The notes beneath the pieces were generated by a model, which ran no database searches, had not been told where the DNA came from, and was given only the letters and a program-made list of their open reading frames with translations. From Saprospiraceae bacterium (GTDB lineage Bacteria; Bacteroidota; Bacteroidia; Chitinophagales; Saprospiraceae): a DNA stretch of 46,214 nt. Shown here piece after piece: positions 24,405-31,703 of this stretch (positions are counted from its first letter, which is position 1; each line of letters starts with the position of its first letter). Location: positions 1 through 46,214 of the forward strand of contig JANQQI010000137.1 of NCBI GenBank assembly GCA_028285085.1, read 5' to 3'. The position numbers were made by a program, and so were the translations under genes.

Positions 24405-25268
24405 CTAAACGACACTTTCCATATCTTGAAAGGGTAGCTGTGTACGGCGCTGTAGCCAGTTGTCTTTCGGCCAGTGGCAAGCTAAGTCAATCAAATGCAA
24501 AACGTAGGCATGCCGAGAATGTTCGGAGCGGTTAGCGGAACTTGCGTGGACTAAAGAGCCATGTAATAGAATTAGATCGCCTTTTGCGGCAGGTATCGGG
24601 ATCAATTTTTCTTCCGGCCAAGTCACACGCTCCGCTGTTGTTTCCACAAATTTTGTTCCTGTCTCGGCATTCCTAACAAAACGCTCTTGTAATGGATAAG
24701 CCCGGTGGGAGCCTGGTAGCACCAATAAACATCCATTTTGCTCGTGTGCTTTTTCCAGCGCGATCCACACCCCGAGACAAGACAGCGGTTCAGAGTAGAT
24801 GAATGTGGAATCCGTATGCGCGCGTACCACTCCGCCGATACGTGCTTGCTTACAAATGTATTGGCTTTGGACAATTGAAGGCCGTTGCATGCCTAGCGTT
24901 CGAGCAATCGACAACAATTCCGATCGGTAAGAAAATCGCTGAAATTCGGGCAGTAAGTCATGCATCGCATGCCCAATTTTATTGATGGCTTTTTCGAGCG
25001 GCACCTGGATTTGGCCCTCAGCATCAAAGGCATCTTCCTCAAAAAAACAACGAATTTGGTCACCACTTTCCAAAAAATAGCGGTCACTGGTGTGGCGTTG
25101 AGCTTGTGTGGAAAACACTGTCCTTTCTTCGGCTTCAAATTGAGTCATTATATTTTGGGCTTGCTGCCGCAGATGATCAATGTCTACATGGTCAGCATAG
25201 GCTGGCAGATGTAAATAGCCGTGCTCTTGGTAAAATTGAATTTGGGTAGGATCTAAATAGGAATTCAA
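24405..25268 (-). CDS. Phytanoyl-CoA dioxygenase (PhyH) family protein
   Basis: The family comprises Fe(II)/2-oxoglutarate oxygenases that hydroxylate varied small molecules. The 287-residue protein has the iron triad His151-x-Asp153 (VRAHTDSTF) and His241 (LVHASSANRS), and an Arg252 for 2-oxoglutarate in SRHAYVLHL. The family segment GCLLVLPGSHRAYPL (179-193) precedes the second His. The start at DPTQIQFYQEHGYLHLP is the usual PhyH opening. The substrate is unknown; bacterial homologues act in secondary metabolism and compatible-solute synthesis (ectoine hydroxylase), but no such genes are nearby. The gene is divergent from the membrane-protein gene at 25358. Confidence 0.85.
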   Translation of the reverse strand: MNSYLDPTQIQFYQEHGYLHLPAYADHVDIDHLRQQAQNIMTQFEAEERTVFSTQAQRHTSDRYFLESGDQIRCFFEEDAFDAEGQIQVPLEKAINKIGHAMHDLLPEFQRFSYRSELLSIARTLGMQRPSIVQSQYICKQARIGGVVRAHTDSTFIYSEPLSCLGVWIALEKAHEQNGCLLVLPGSHRAYPLQERFVRNAETGTKFVETTAERVTWPEEKLIPIPAAKGDLILLHGSLVHASSANRSEHSRHAYVLHLIDLACHWPKDNWLQRRTQLPFQDMESVV

Positions 25269-25322
25269 CCTGATGGATTTTATATTATATTAGCATAAAT
25301 AGATATAGAAAAACGGTATTAG

Positions 25323-25330
25323 TATCTTTA
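25323..25330 (+). promoter_or_regulatory. Weak putative promoter of the 25358 gene (-7 element)
   Basis: TATCTTTA matches TAnnTTTG at seven of eight positions. It lies 28 bp before the ATG at 25358 and would start the four-gene plus-strand run. Confidence 0.35.
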
Positions 25331-25357
25331 AAAGTAGCAGATATAGAGGATAAAACT

Positions 25358-26668
25358 ATGGATTCTTCTCCGCAAAAATTACCGAAGTGGTTAGCTGAAC
25401 AGCAATTTCATAGCTGGCAGATAGAGATTCTTATTGCAAGCGGTTTAGTTTATTTTTTGTCTCAAGTCCCGGACTATCTCCGACAGTTTTTTACATCCCA
25501 GGCACAAGCAAGTGGTGGCTCAGTAGAAGAAACCATTTTACTTTCGGGCGGGATTAGTTTTAGTCAAGCGCTTTTAATGGGTTTTGTAGTCAACCTAATA
25601 CTGCGCGCCATTTGGCTAGCCTATCTCGGCATCAATTTCAGTTTTCCTAAAGGCATTAATTATCAGCAGCTAGGCTACGATGATTTTTTCAACCTTCGCA
25701 ATGAAGAACGTAAAAGTCTCGTCGATCGCATCTTGACGATTGAAAAGCTATGTAGCCTATCTTATTCCGTAACCATCATTATGACGCTTGTCACCTTGGG
25801 CGCATTTTGGATGCTGCTGCTGACACTTTGGACAAGTGAACTGTTTACTGATTGGTTATATAATATCTCTATGCGAGGAGGCGTGGCTTTATTTCTCTTT
25901 TGGTTTGTCGTTATGTTAGGTGGTTTTGATTATTTGTTCTTTCGCCTTCTCCCGGGAGCCGCAAGATGGTACTACCCCATTCATCGCATTCTGAATATTA
26001 TTGCGCTCCGCTTCCTCTACAATCGAGAGTTGACTACTCTCATATCTCACACCACCCGTTGGAAGGTACATCTTACCTTTTTGATGTACATTACTACTGC
26101 TTTTTTCCTGACTTTTAATGAAATCGGTAAGTACACGGATATTGACCCTTTGTTTAAATTCGACTGGGGAGATAGTAGAGGTTACGCAAGAATGACTACC
26201 CGACAAACTATCGATAGCGATGAGTATTGTAATCGCATTAAGAAAGGGCAATACATCTCGTCCGTCTGTGTAGATGATGAAATTATAAAAAGTCACCACC
26301 TTCCACTCTTTGTCGTTTATCGAAAATGGATGGATAAAGGATTAGATTATTTTTTTGAAAAAAACGGCGTCTTAACAGAAAGAGATACGATTCTTAGTAG
26401 CATAGATATGCTCAATACTAACGATAGTCTGGTTCAAGTGAGTTTCGATGAGTTTTTTGAAGTTGAAATTTCAAAAAGGATTTTTAAAAATTTAAAATGG
26501 TATTATCATCGCCATCCAACAACTCAAGAATTAGGATTTCGCACACATGTTCCGCTAGATAGTATACCCCAAGGTATACAAGAGATGGAACTATTCTATT
26601 ACTGGCCTAGAGCAGATACGCTGAGTCGATCAATGTATCGATTCGTACCTTTTGTTAAAGACTACTGA
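25358..26668 (+). CDS. Uncharacterised polytopic membrane protein
   Basis: I do not recognise the family. The 436-residue protein has a short cytoplasmic N-terminus and at least five hydrophobic segments: about 25-40 (EILIASGLVYFLSQV), 65-90, 130-155 (VTIIMTLVTLGAFWMLLLTL), 170-195 (GVALFLFWFVVMLGG) and 240-258 (HLTFLMYITTAFFLTF). A soluble, mostly charged C-terminal domain of about 175 residues follows, with two Cys (CNRIKKGQYISSVCVDDE). There is no signal peptide and no known catalytic motif. It lies 29 bp upstream of the aminotransferase gene and is probably in the same transcript as the VWA/AAA pair. A membrane partner or sensor is possible but unsupported. Confidence 0.85.
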   Translation: MDSSPQKLPKWLAEQQFHSWQIEILIASGLVYFLSQVPDYLRQFFTSQAQASGGSVEETILLSGGISFSQALLMGFVVNLILRAIWLAYLGINFSFPKGINYQQLGYDDFFNLRNEERKSLVDRILTIEKLCSLSYSVTIIMTLVTLGAFWMLLLTLWTSELFTDWLYNISMRGGVALFLFWFVVMLGGFDYLFFRLLPGAARWYYPIHRILNIIALRFLYNRELTTLISHTTRWKVHLTFLMYITTAFFLTFNEIGKYTDIDPLFKFDWGDSRGYARMTTRQTIDSDEYCNRIKKGQYISSVCVDDEIIKSHHLPLFVVYRKWMDKGLDYFFEKNGVLTERDTILSSIDMLNTNDSLVQVSFDEFFEVEISKRIFKNLKWYYHRHPTTQELGFRTHVPLDSIPQGIQEMELFYYWPRADTLSRSMYRFVPFVKDY

Positions 26669-26697
26669 TAAATCATTTTGATCTAACGGATATAACT

Positions 26698-27894
26698 ATG
26701 GCTCAACTCCGCCAATTATTTTTACAACATCTTGCCCAAACCTCTGATTTCCCATTGATGCTGGAAATCGAACGAGCCGAAGGTCTTTATTTGTACGATC
26801 CAGACGGCAAAGCCTATCTCGATCTCATTTCAGGTATTGGCGTAAGCGGATTAGGCCACCGCCACCCTCGGGTAGTGGCAGCCGCCAAAGATCAATTAGA
26901 TCGTTATTTACATACCTTGGTCTACGGTGAGTTTGTGCTCAGTCCTCAGGTGGAATTAGCCAGTCTGCTCGCCAAGCTACTGCCCGATCCGCTCGATAGT
27001 GTTTACTTTGTCAATTCGGGCAGCGAAGCCACCGAAGGGGCCATGAAACTCGCCAAGCGCTACACCGGACGTCATGAAATCATCTCCTGCCATAAAGCGT
27101 ATCATGGCAGTACTCAAGGTTCCGCCAGCCTCATGAGCGAGCCCTTCTTCACCCAGCCTTATCGCCCATTACTGCCGGGCATTCGTCATATCGAATTCAA
27201 CTGCGAATGGTGTTTACAACAGATTACGAAGCGCACCGCCGCGGTGATCGTTGAAACGGTACAAGGGGAATGGGGTGTTCGAAAGCCTCACGGCGATTAT
27301 CTTAAAAAACTGCGGCAACGCTGCGATGAGACGGGCACTTTGCTCATCCTGGATGAAATTCAGGCAGGTTGCGGGCGTACCGGTACCCTCTTCGCCTTCG
27401 AGCAATACGGTATTGTACCAGATATTTTACTCCTAGCCAAAGGACTTGGCGGAGGAATGCCTATCGGTGCCTTCATTGCGGCACGGGATACGATGCAAGT
27501 CTTAGCCCATAACCCACTACTCGGCCACATCACTACTTTTGGTGGCCACCCCGTTTGCTGTGCCGCCGCGCTAGCAACCATGCAAGAACTAACCGAAGCA
27601 GACTGGATAAAACAGGTTCCCGCCAAGGCAGCCTTGTTCCGCGAATTATTGGTTCATCCCGACATCGTCGAGATTCGTAACGCCGGATTACTTATGGCCG
27701 TCCAATTAGACAGCTTTGAGCGAATACAAGCGGTAATTAAACATTGTTTGGAGCAAGGGTTAATCACCGACTGGTTTCTCTTCAATGATCAGTCTTTACG
27801 CATTGCACCGCCCTTAATTATTACCGAAGCGGCTATTCGCGAGGCCTGTGCTATCATTTTGACAGCACTCGATAAAACGTCACCAGGCACGTGA
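26698..27894 (+). CDS. Class III (acetylornithine/GABA-type) aminotransferase
   Basis: PLP-dependent fold-type I aminotransferases of this class act on omega-amino groups. The 398-residue protein has YLDLISGIGVSGLGHRHPRV near the N-terminus, VNSGSEATEGAMKLAKRYTG (PLP phosphate binding), KAYHGSTQGSASLMS, LILDEIQAGCGRTG with the cofactor Asp, and LLLAKGLGGGMPIGAF with the Schiff-base Lys248. THTFGGHP-type binding is present as ITTFGGHPVC. The exact substrate is not determinable; acetylornithine, ornithine or a diamine are candidates, and no arginine genes are adjacent. The stop overlaps the next start as GTGA (27891-27894), so it is translationally coupled to the metallopeptidase/VWA gene. Confidence 0.9.
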   Translation: MAQLRQLFLQHLAQTSDFPLMLEIERAEGLYLYDPDGKAYLDLISGIGVSGLGHRHPRVVAAAKDQLDRYLHTLVYGEFVLSPQVELASLLAKLLPDPLDSVYFVNSGSEATEGAMKLAKRYTGRHEIISCHKAYHGSTQGSASLMSEPFFTQPYRPLLPGIRHIEFNCEWCLQQITKRTAAVIVETVQGEWGVRKPHGDYLKKLRQRCDETGTLLILDEIQAGCGRTGTLFAFEQYGIVPDILLLAKGLGGGMPIGAFIAARDTMQVLAHNPLLGHITTFGGHPVCCAAALATMQELTEADWIKQVPAKAALFRELLVHPDIVEIRNAGLLMAVQLDSFERIQAVIKHCLEQGLITDWFLFNDQSLRIAPPLIITEAAIREACAIILTALDKTSPGT

Positions 27895-29078
27895 ACATTT
27901 TCGAGGATATTGCCCGGGCCAGCATCCACTTACTGCTGACGCAACCCTTCTACGCGCATTACCTCACCGCGCTCAATAAAGTTATTGATTCGGAACAAGC
28001 ACAAAGTCTACTTATTAAAAGTGAACCAAGTGGTTTCACACTCTATATTCACCCTGCATTTTGGCAAAGTCTTAAAGAAGAAGACATCAAAGCTGGTGCA
28101 TTGCTACACGAACTTCTACATTGGTTGCTCCGCCATCCGTTTCAAGCAACGCAGTATAAAAATCGACAACTTTTTAATCTGGCAGCAGACTTGGTTGTTA
28201 ATCAATATCTTCGCAAAGAGCGGCGCCAGCCTAATATACCGATCATAGACACCAACTTTCCTCTTGACGTTAAAACACCACTGTCCCTTTCTAATTGTTA
28301 TAATCTGCTTTCTCATATTTGGCAACAGCCACAGTCACCGGCCTACCCTCTGTTATGGCGATGGCTTGAAGACGCTGATTTTTCGTCACATCAACACTGG
28401 TGGAACACCTCCAGCCCATTGATTAGAACCGCCTGGGAAAATAATTGGCAACAGCAAAATAAGACGGTGAAGCTTCGGATAACCAAAGAGGGCATCACAC
28501 GCTTGCCAGAAGCGATTCAACGTAATATTGGGGTGAACATAGCTCAGACCGATTATCTCAACTGGAGAAAGCAATTACGTATGTTTACCGCTTCAAGTCG
28601 TCAAACGCGACTGGTCCCAACTGTACGTCGCCCGTCCCGACGATATGGAACCACTCCCGGACTAAGTGTTCGACGAAAGCAGTCTTTATTGGTTGCAGTA
28701 GATAGTTCAGGGAGTATCCAGCAAGAGGATTTGGCGCTATTTTTCCGAGAAGTTTATCAAATTTGGCGAGCGGGGGCAGAAATCACAGTAATAGAGTGTG
28801 ACGATACGATTCGCCATATATGGCCATATCGCGGTCAAAATGTACAAAAAGCTCAGGGTGGTGGAGGAACTTTATTTGATCCAGTCATGCAATATATCCA
28901 AAGTCATCCAGGTTTTGACGGCTTAATTTATTTCACAGATGGACGAGCGAATGCCCCTGTGATGCCTTGCTCCATTCCATTGCTCTGGGTAATCAGTCCT
29001 GGAGGAATTACGCCAGATGAGGATCATTACCGTCGCTTACCCGGACAAAAAATTAAACTTTATGCCACTCCAAAATAA
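27891..29078 (+). CDS. Putative metallopeptidase-like plus VWA-like protein (DUF2201 family)
   Basis: The 395-residue protein starts at GTG 27891, overlapping the aminotransferase stop. The N-terminal domain has HELLHWLLRH with the zinc-type HExxH (His73, Glu74, His77), as in the DUF2201 N-terminal putative metallopeptidase domain. The C-terminal half is a von Willebrand A-like domain with the metal site DSSGS (271-275), GGGGTLF carrying the conserved Thr, and YFTDGRAN. This two-domain arrangement is typical of DUF2201 proteins, which pair with MoxR-type AAA+ ATPases. Here the ATPase gene overlaps the 3' end. The pair is likely a chaperone or metal-insertion machine acting on an unidentified client. 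Confidence 0.88.
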   Translation: MNIFEDIARASIHLLLTQPFYAHYLTALNKVIDSEQAQSLLIKSEPSGFTLYIHPAFWQSLKEEDIKAGALLHELLHWLLRHPFQATQYKNRQLFNLAADLVVNQYLRKERRQPNIPIIDTNFPLDVKTPLSLSNCYNLLSHIWQQPQSPAYPLLWRWLEDADFSSHQHWWNTSSPLIRTAWENNWQQQNKTVKLRITKEGITRLPEAIQRNIGVNIAQTDYLNWRKQLRMFTASSRQTRLVPTVRRPSRRYGTTPGLSVRRKQSLLVAVDSSGSIQQEDLALFFREVYQIWRAGAEITVIECDDTIRHIWPYRGQNVQKAQGGGGTLFDPVMQYIQSHPGFDGLIYFTDGRANAPVMPCSIPLLWVISPGGITPDEDHYRRLPGQKIKLYATPK

Positions 29079-30171
29079 TACGACCTACGGTACCCTATGC
29101 CAAGCTCCCAAGCTCGAAAAGTTGTTACGCCATTTGCTGGATCATACGTTTAAGAATGAGGATGCTAGTCCTCCATTGTGTATTTGGGGGAGTCACGGGA
29201 TAGGAAAAACCGAAATCGTACAAGCGCTAGCGATGCAATACGATTGCCCTTTAATACAAATTGCTCCGGCACAATTTGAGGAAATGGGTGATCTGATTGG
29301 GATGCCACGTTTAGTTACCAACGAATTAGCCGAAGTGCAAACGCAACTTGCGCCACCCAACTGGATACCACAGGGCGAAGGCCCGGGCATTTTACTGATC
29401 GATGATGTTAACCGGGCCGACGATCGTATTCTGCGCGGGATTATGCAATTGCTCCAATCGCGGCGCCTCATTAGTTGGCAATTGCCACCGCACTGGCAAA
29501 TTGTCTTAACGGCCAACCCGGAAGGAGGCAATTACTCGATCACCCCGATGGATGATGCCATGCTAACGCGGATGTTGCATGCCACCTTGGTTTTCGATGC
29601 CAGCGCCTGGGCAGTTTGGGCACAAACTGCAGGAATTGATGAACGGGGCATTCATTTCGTACTGGCCTATCCGGAATTAGTTAATCAAAAACGCACCACG
29701 CCGCGCACCTTGGTGCAGTGTTTTCGAGAGCTAGAAAAAGTAAGCGATTGGCAAGAACAGGCTGACTTAGTGCAGATGCTAACGGCCGCTACTTTGGATC
29801 GTGAAGTTAGTGCCGCCTTCATAAGCTTTCTAAAAACGTGGCAAGAGCCATTGCTCTCTGCAGAACACCTACTCAATGCTGAACAATTCGATACGGTGGC
29901 CACTCAATTGCGACAACTTGCGAATGAAAAAGTACAACGTATCGATTTACTCATGCTCATTTTTTCTCGACTGGCTCATTTAGTTCACCACTCTGAGACA
30001 ACCCTATCGGAACTACAGCTCCACAATTTGAAAGCATTTTTGACCTTAGACTTCCTCCCTAATGATCTGCAGCTGGGCCTTGCCCAGGACCTGAGTCAAA
30101 GTCAACGACCGGAGGTCGTTCAATTGATTAGCCAGCCGGAAGTCGCCCGGTTGCTCTTGTCTAGGATGTAA
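29062..30171 (+). CDS. MoxR-type AAA+ ATPase
   Basis: The 369-residue ATPase has Walker A GSHGIGKT (43-50), Walker B ILLIDD (110-115), an Arg-rich sensor region at NRADDRILRGIMQLLQSRRL, and sensor-1 VLTANPEGGNYS. It belongs to the MoxR-like AAA+ group that works with VWA proteins. The open frame runs upstream to 29017, but ATG 29062 gives MPLQNN and a 17-bp overlap with the upstream gene, which is more plausible; I cannot exclude 29017. The last 140 residues are helical without a recognised domain. The stop codon (30169-30171) touches the stop codon of the convergent gene. Confidence 0.9.
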   Translation: MPLQNNTTYGTLCQAPKLEKLLRHLLDHTFKNEDASPPLCIWGSHGIGKTEIVQALAMQYDCPLIQIAPAQFEEMGDLIGMPRLVTNELAEVQTQLAPPNWIPQGEGPGILLIDDVNRADDRILRGIMQLLQSRRLISWQLPPHWQIVLTANPEGGNYSITPMDDAMLTRMLHATLVFDASAWAVWAQTAGIDERGIHFVLAYPELVNQKRTTPRTLVQCFRELEKVSDWQEQADLVQMLTAATLDREVSAAFISFLKTWQEPLLSAEHLLNAEQFDTVATQLRQLANEKVQRIDLLMLIFSRLAHLVHHSETTLSELQLHNLKAFLTLDFLPNDLQLGLAQDLSQSQRPEVVQLISQPEVARLLLSRM

Positions 30172-30696
30172 TTATTGGGAGCGAAAAGGGGCGAGGGCTT
30201 TGAGTACTTTGCGGCCACGGGAGTGGAACCCGGGCGTACCATGCTCCCAACCATCCTCAATCAATAAGCAAAGTTCATCTGAAAGGGCAGGCTCCCGTAA
30301 GCAGACCTTATGCAAAATTTCCATACTGAAACAGTGGATGGCCGTCGGTTCCTTGGGGCTAGCCAAGAGGTCAAAACAGATAGTCGTTAAATCACCTAAT
30401 AAATCTTCCGAGATATCGAGTTCTTTCATAATGCGCAAGCTATTTCGCTTGACGGCATCATGGACCGGTCGCTTGAGGTTATCAATCATTTCAGGCAGAT
30501 GGGGTACAACAATTTTGGGATGTGCTTCCACACAATGCATAACCACCCAAGCTGCTCGTTGAGTGATTCGCCATTCATCCTGCAGAAATAAACGCATCAA
30601 AGTAGCGAATCGCTCGGCATCATTACCGATATAGCTAGCAATACGCATAGCCTGGGCTTTAGAATGCTCTTCTATCAATGCTTCACGAATATCCAT
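30172..30696 (-). CDS. HEAT-repeat-like helical protein
   Basis: The 174-residue protein is predicted all-helical, with repeated pairs of amphipathic helices. Examples are ITQRAAWVVMHCVEAHPKIV, KRPVHDAVKRNSLRIMKEL and EPTAIHCFSMEILHKVC, which look like degenerate HEAT/adaptin repeats. It has no signal peptide or catalytic motif. Its stop codon directly abuts that of the AAA+ gene (TAA followed by TTA). A protein-protein interaction role is the most that can be inferred. Confidence 0.8.
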   Translation of the reverse strand: MDIREALIEEHSKAQAMRIASYIGNDAERFATLMRLFLQDEWRITQRAAWVVMHCVEAHPKIVVPHLPEMIDNLKRPVHDAVKRNSLRIMKELDISEDLLGDLTTICFDLLASPKEPTAIHCFSMEILHKVCLREPALSDELCLLIEDGWEHGTPGFHSRGRKVLKALAPFRSQ

Positions 30697-30924
30697 AAGT
30701 TAGTGGCGTCATTTTTTCTTTGATAAAGCTGGTCATTTCTCAACAAGGTGAAGAAAACGAACTTATCTGAAACCTTAAGTCCCACCAAAGTTCAAATTAC
30801 CAAGCTCAATCAAAGAATGAAATTTTTGATTTTAATGATTTGAGTATTAGCTCGACGGCGCGACAGAAACCAAATCTCAAATACAGTTGCAAGCTAAGTT
30901 TTTTCCAAAATATAAGAAGCCCTC

Positions 30925-30957
30925 TTGTTTTTAATTATAAAAAAATATTATATTTGC
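30925..30957 (+). promoter_or_regulatory. Strong putative promoter in a gene-free region
   Basis: TTG at 30925-30927 is followed after 21 nt by TATATTTGC at 30949-30957. Both elements match the Bacteroidota consensus with correct spacing, the best promoter match in the window. No convincing ORF starts after it for over 600 bp. Confidence 0.7.
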
Positions 30958-30962
30958 ATGAG

Positions 30963-31460
30963 TGAGCATACTTACGCATGCTTTTCCATCCCAATCACCT
31001 ACCGTTATAAATTCCCAATCACCGATCAATTTTGATTGCGCATTTTAAATGCGTTACCTACTTGTTTCACTTCAATTAAAAACCGCTGAAGCGAAAGCAA
31101 AAAGGTCTGTATACAATTGTTACTATGAGGAAACAAGGTATAGTACCTTAATTCGCAAAACTTATTTTCAGGAGGTTTGAAATAGACGCCGAGTCGTTTA
31201 TTTCCTTACAATTTTTTACAACCAAATACTTATATAATTCCCTAAACAGAGCATGTTTAGAAGGGAATAAAGAATCAATTGTACAATTACAATTGTAATC
31301 TCATGATTTTCATCCTTGTCATTTTTACTAAATCAGGATGAAGTCTTAGCAGTTCGACATGTCAAACTGCAAAGCTCGAAATGCTCACGAAAGTGAGCTT
31401 TCTCAAATCTGTTTTTGGGATGTAGCCCCTCTCCACAGACCAGGAGAGGGGAATTTTTTT
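30963..31460 (+). ncRNA. Candidate structured non-coding RNA
   Basis: Between the promoter at 30925 and the terminator ending at 31460 there is no convincing coding frame but many inverted repeats. They are AAGGTA/TACCTT (31135-31149), a long stem TTCCC-TAAACA with TGTTTA-GGGAA (about 31237-31268), overlapping palindromes of 12 and 14 bp (31277-31299), TTCATCCT/AGGATGAA (31309-31342), a near-perfect 22-nt palindrome (31349-31370), and GCTCAC-GAAA-GTGAGC with four further pairs (31378-31402). The last has a stable GNRA-type tetraloop. I do not recognise tmRNA, RNase P or SRP RNA signatures. The region could instead be a long leader of the 31704 gene or a relic of a dispersed repeat. I see nothing in 30697-30924 or 31461-31703 beyond AT-rich spacer. 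Confidence 0.4.
31426..31460 (+). terminator. Intrinsic terminator of the candidate ncRNA
   Basis: CCCCTCTCC (31426-31434) and GGAGAGGGG (31443-31451) form a 9-bp GC-rich stem with an 8-nt loop, followed by AA and seven T. Only the plus strand has the T-run. It lies 243 bp before the next gene, so it would block transcripts from 30949 unless read through. Similar CCCCTCTCC palindromes occur as dispersed repeats in Bacteroidota, from memory. Confidence 0.8.
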
Positions 31461-31703
31461 GCCCTATTCCCTCCTCAACGATCTCATCACCATTAGTTCT
31501 ACAATAGAATTCACAATCAAAACACATTATATTTTTTTCATTTTGTAATACTTTTAATTTAGTGATAGTTCTTTTTTAAAAGGATGATTATGTGTTTGGA
31601 TTACAATTTGACACTACAATTTCCAGAATTTGTTTTTGAAGCTACTGCCACAATGCTCTATTTTCGTAAGCATCTATTAGTTTGCACGAAATATATAAAT
31701 CTC

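Noticed and set aside
30958-31035. 25-residue ORF after the strong promoter
   Set aside because: Its ATG lies at or before the predicted transcription start and the sequence has no recognisable features.
30963-31460. tmRNA, RNase P RNA or SRP RNA
   Set aside because: None of the conserved ends or core motifs (tmRNA acceptor end, GAGGAAAGTCC of RNase P, GNAR loop helix of SRP) could be found.
31333-31527. 64-residue minus-strand ORF across the terminator
   Set aside because: Its sequence is the translation of palindromic hairpins and looks like a shadow, not a protein.
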